DNA of 9,495 bases from Pseudomonadota bacterium (GTDB taxonomy: Bacteria; Desulfobacterota; Desulfobacteria; Desulfobacterales; Desulfobacteraceae), in assembly GCA_018816605.1 (NCBI GenBank), contig JAHIVS010000179.1, forward strand, positions 1 to 9,495, given 5' to 3'. A program made the position numbers and the translations under genes. Below the pieces are notes generated by a model. It was not told the origin of the DNA, ran no database searches, and was given only the letters and a program-made list of their open reading frames with translations. Of the stretch, positions 9,076-9,495 are shown in pieces. Position 1 is the first letter of the stretch; the number at the start of each line of letters is the position of its first letter.

Positions 9076-9143
9076 GATTTATCAGGCACCTGCGAGCTGT
9101 GCCCAAAAGACCTGAGACCTGCGTTCTGGCCCAGTTCCCATGA

Positions 9144-9157
9144 CAATATTTTTATTG
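9144..9157. repeat. Short AT-rich perfect palindrome between lipoprotein and synthase genes
   Basis: CAATA, a four-T spacer, and TATTG form a perfect 5-base inverted repeat 86 bases upstream of the synthase start and 17 bases after the lipoprotein stop. It could be an operator half or a weak transcript hairpin. It has no GC stem, so it is not an intrinsic terminator, and a repeat this short may be chance in AT-rich DNA. Confidence 0.25.
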
Positions 9158-9174
9158 AACGGCTGTGGTGGGCT

Positions 9175-9288
9175 TTAAAATATCATTAATCCTCCGCTAC
9201 CCATAGGGCTGTTAGGACCTTGTGCACAAGCAGAAAATGTTAGTGCTATAAGTATTATTAATAAAGAGAATATTCTTTTTAGTATCAT
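9175..9288 (-). CDS. Very small lipoprotein-like protein, 37 residues
   Basis: Not recognised as a named family. The ORF runs ATG to TAA and encodes 37 residues. It begins MILKRIFSLL, giving a short positive N-terminus (K4, R5), followed by a hydrophobic stretch to about residue 18 and then TFSAC, so C21 is a plausible lipidated cysteine. The -3 position is Phe rather than the usual Leu/Val/Ile, which makes the lipobox imperfect. The remaining 17 residues (CAQGPNSPMGSGGLMIF) are Gly/Ser/Pro-rich and have no domain. Alanine at +2 lacks the aspartate that retains lipoproteins in the inner membrane, so outer-membrane sorting is the default inference. A strong ribosome site sits seven bases upstream. 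The gene is visibly more AT-rich than the synthase and ends 116 bases before it in the same direction, so co-transcription is possible. It could instead be a small secreted peptide or a toxin-like membrane peptide. No convincing sigma-70 promoter was found upstream; TATAAG in the leader has only a poor -35 partner. Confidence 0.7.
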   Translation of the reverse strand: MILKRIFSLLIILIALTFSACAQGPNSPMGSGGLMIF

Positions 9289-9294
9289 CCGTTA

Positions 9295-9301
9295 TCTCCT
9301 T
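9295..9301 (-). promoter_or_regulatory. Ribosome binding site of the small lipoprotein gene
   Basis: On the minus strand the sequence reads AAGGAGA, with GGAG seven bases before the ATG at 9288. A near-perfect site at ideal spacing in front of so short an ORF is the main reason to treat the ORF as a real gene. Confidence 0.75.
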
Positions 9302-9341
9302 AAATGATTGAATCAAAATTTTTCTTTAACTTATATCTGCA

Positions 9342-9494
9342 TCATGCCCATACAGTGTTTGCCGCCCTGTCCATGTTTTTTTCTCCATTTTTTGGACCTT
9401 TCAAGGCGTTTGTCCCTGCAGCTTCATCCGGAGGAAATGTTTGATCCTCGTGATGATGCCCGATCTCCTGACTCATATTCTGCCCAGCACGACC
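9342..9494 (-). CDS. Possible 3' end of an unidentified gene, cut by window edge
   Basis: This minus-strand frame is open from the window edge for 50 codons and stops at TGA 9342-9344, 53 bases before the small lipoprotein start. It contains an internal ATG at 9476 that would give MSQEIGHHHEDQTFPPDE and onwards, but that ATG has no clear ribosome site. Product features are three consecutive histidines and many Lys, Asn and Gly residues; no domain is recognised. A competing minus-strand frame, open from 9423 to the TAA at 9331-9333, encodes a Lys/Arg-rich stretch ending GKHCMGMMQI and lacks its own upstream start. Which frame is coding, or whether both are joined by a frameshift, cannot be decided here. 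Its position just before the lipoprotein gene and the shared direction favour an operon arrangement. A non-coding leader is an equal alternative. Confidence 0.25.
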   Translation of the reverse strand, partial: GRAGQNMSQEIGHHHEDQTFPPDEAAGTNALKGPKNGEKNMDRAANTVWA

Positions 9495-9495
9495 A

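Noticed and set aside
9059..9106. Sixteen-codon N-terminal extension of the synthase from TTG 9106
   Set aside because: There is no ribosome site before the TTG, the extension is not hydrophobic or family-like, and the ATG at 9058 has a strong Shine-Dalgarno at nine bases.
9089..9108. Sigma-54-like sequence TTGGGCACAGCTCGCAGG upstream of the synthase
   Set aside because: It has GGGCAC and GC elements, but GG to GC is 10-11 bases rather than the required 12, and the -12 TTGC element is degenerate.
9305..9315. TGATTGAATCA palindrome just upstream of the lipoprotein ribosome site
   Set aside because: It is an 11-base AT-rich palindrome with no second copy and no recognised regulator; a chance match cannot be excluded.
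9344..9495. Plus-strand frame beginning ATGCCCATACAG and open to the right edge
   Set aside because: No Shine-Dalgarno precedes it, the translation is Cys/Pro/Leu-rich without domain character, and it is antisense to the more plausible minus-strand reading. It remains possible only if the flanking sequence extends it.
1..9495. CRISPR arrays, tRNA/rRNA genes, insertion sequences
   Set aside because: No regularly spaced repeats, no tRNA-like cloverleaf or rRNA sequence, and no transposase frame or terminal inverted repeats were found on either strand.

Overview
The window is dominated by one giant minus-strand gene (290-9058, 2922 codons) for a complete cyclic beta-1,2-glucan synthase of the NdvB/ChvB/Cgs family. 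It fills about 92% of the sequence. The protein has every expected module in order: N-terminal cytoplasmic region, six predicted membrane helices in three pairs, a GT84 glycosyltransferase domain, a glycoamylase-like domain and a two-lobed GH94 phosphorylase-type region. The host is a Gram-negative bacterium: a periplasmic-glucan enzyme, a lipoprotein-type small protein and a sigma-54-type promoter are all present. Desulfobacterota or another proteobacterial lineage is plausible, but the sequence alone does not fix the taxon.

Right of the synthase (9059-9495), reading leftward, lie the end of an unidentified short His/Lys-rich reading frame at the window edge (9331-9494, low confidence), a well-supported 37-codon lipoprotein-like gene with a strong ribosome binding site (9175-9288), a 116-base gap holding a small AT-rich palindrome, and the ribosome binding site of the synthase. 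All supported genes point left, so they could share a transcript.

Left of the synthase (1-289) there is no complete gene, but the gap carries signals. A near-consensus -24/-12 (sigma-54) promoter at 102-117 fires leftward out of the window, and a Shine-Dalgarno-like sequence at 9-17 suggests the gene it serves starts just beyond position 1. About 115-165 bases upstream of the predicted start lies a pair of ATATAT-centred elements (216-256), one inside a 24-base imperfect dyad, where an enhancer-binding protein would be expected. A third related element overlaps the last codons of the synthase. The reading frame of the synthase also stays open for 42 codons beyond its TGA.

The biology is therefore mainly periplasmic cyclic glucan synthesis (osmoadaptation and envelope function in known relatives). 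No glucan exporter (NdvA/ChvA/Cgt) or glucan-modifying enzyme is visible. The most interesting material is in the two intergenic ends: the tiny lipoprotein and the sigma-54 regulatory region.
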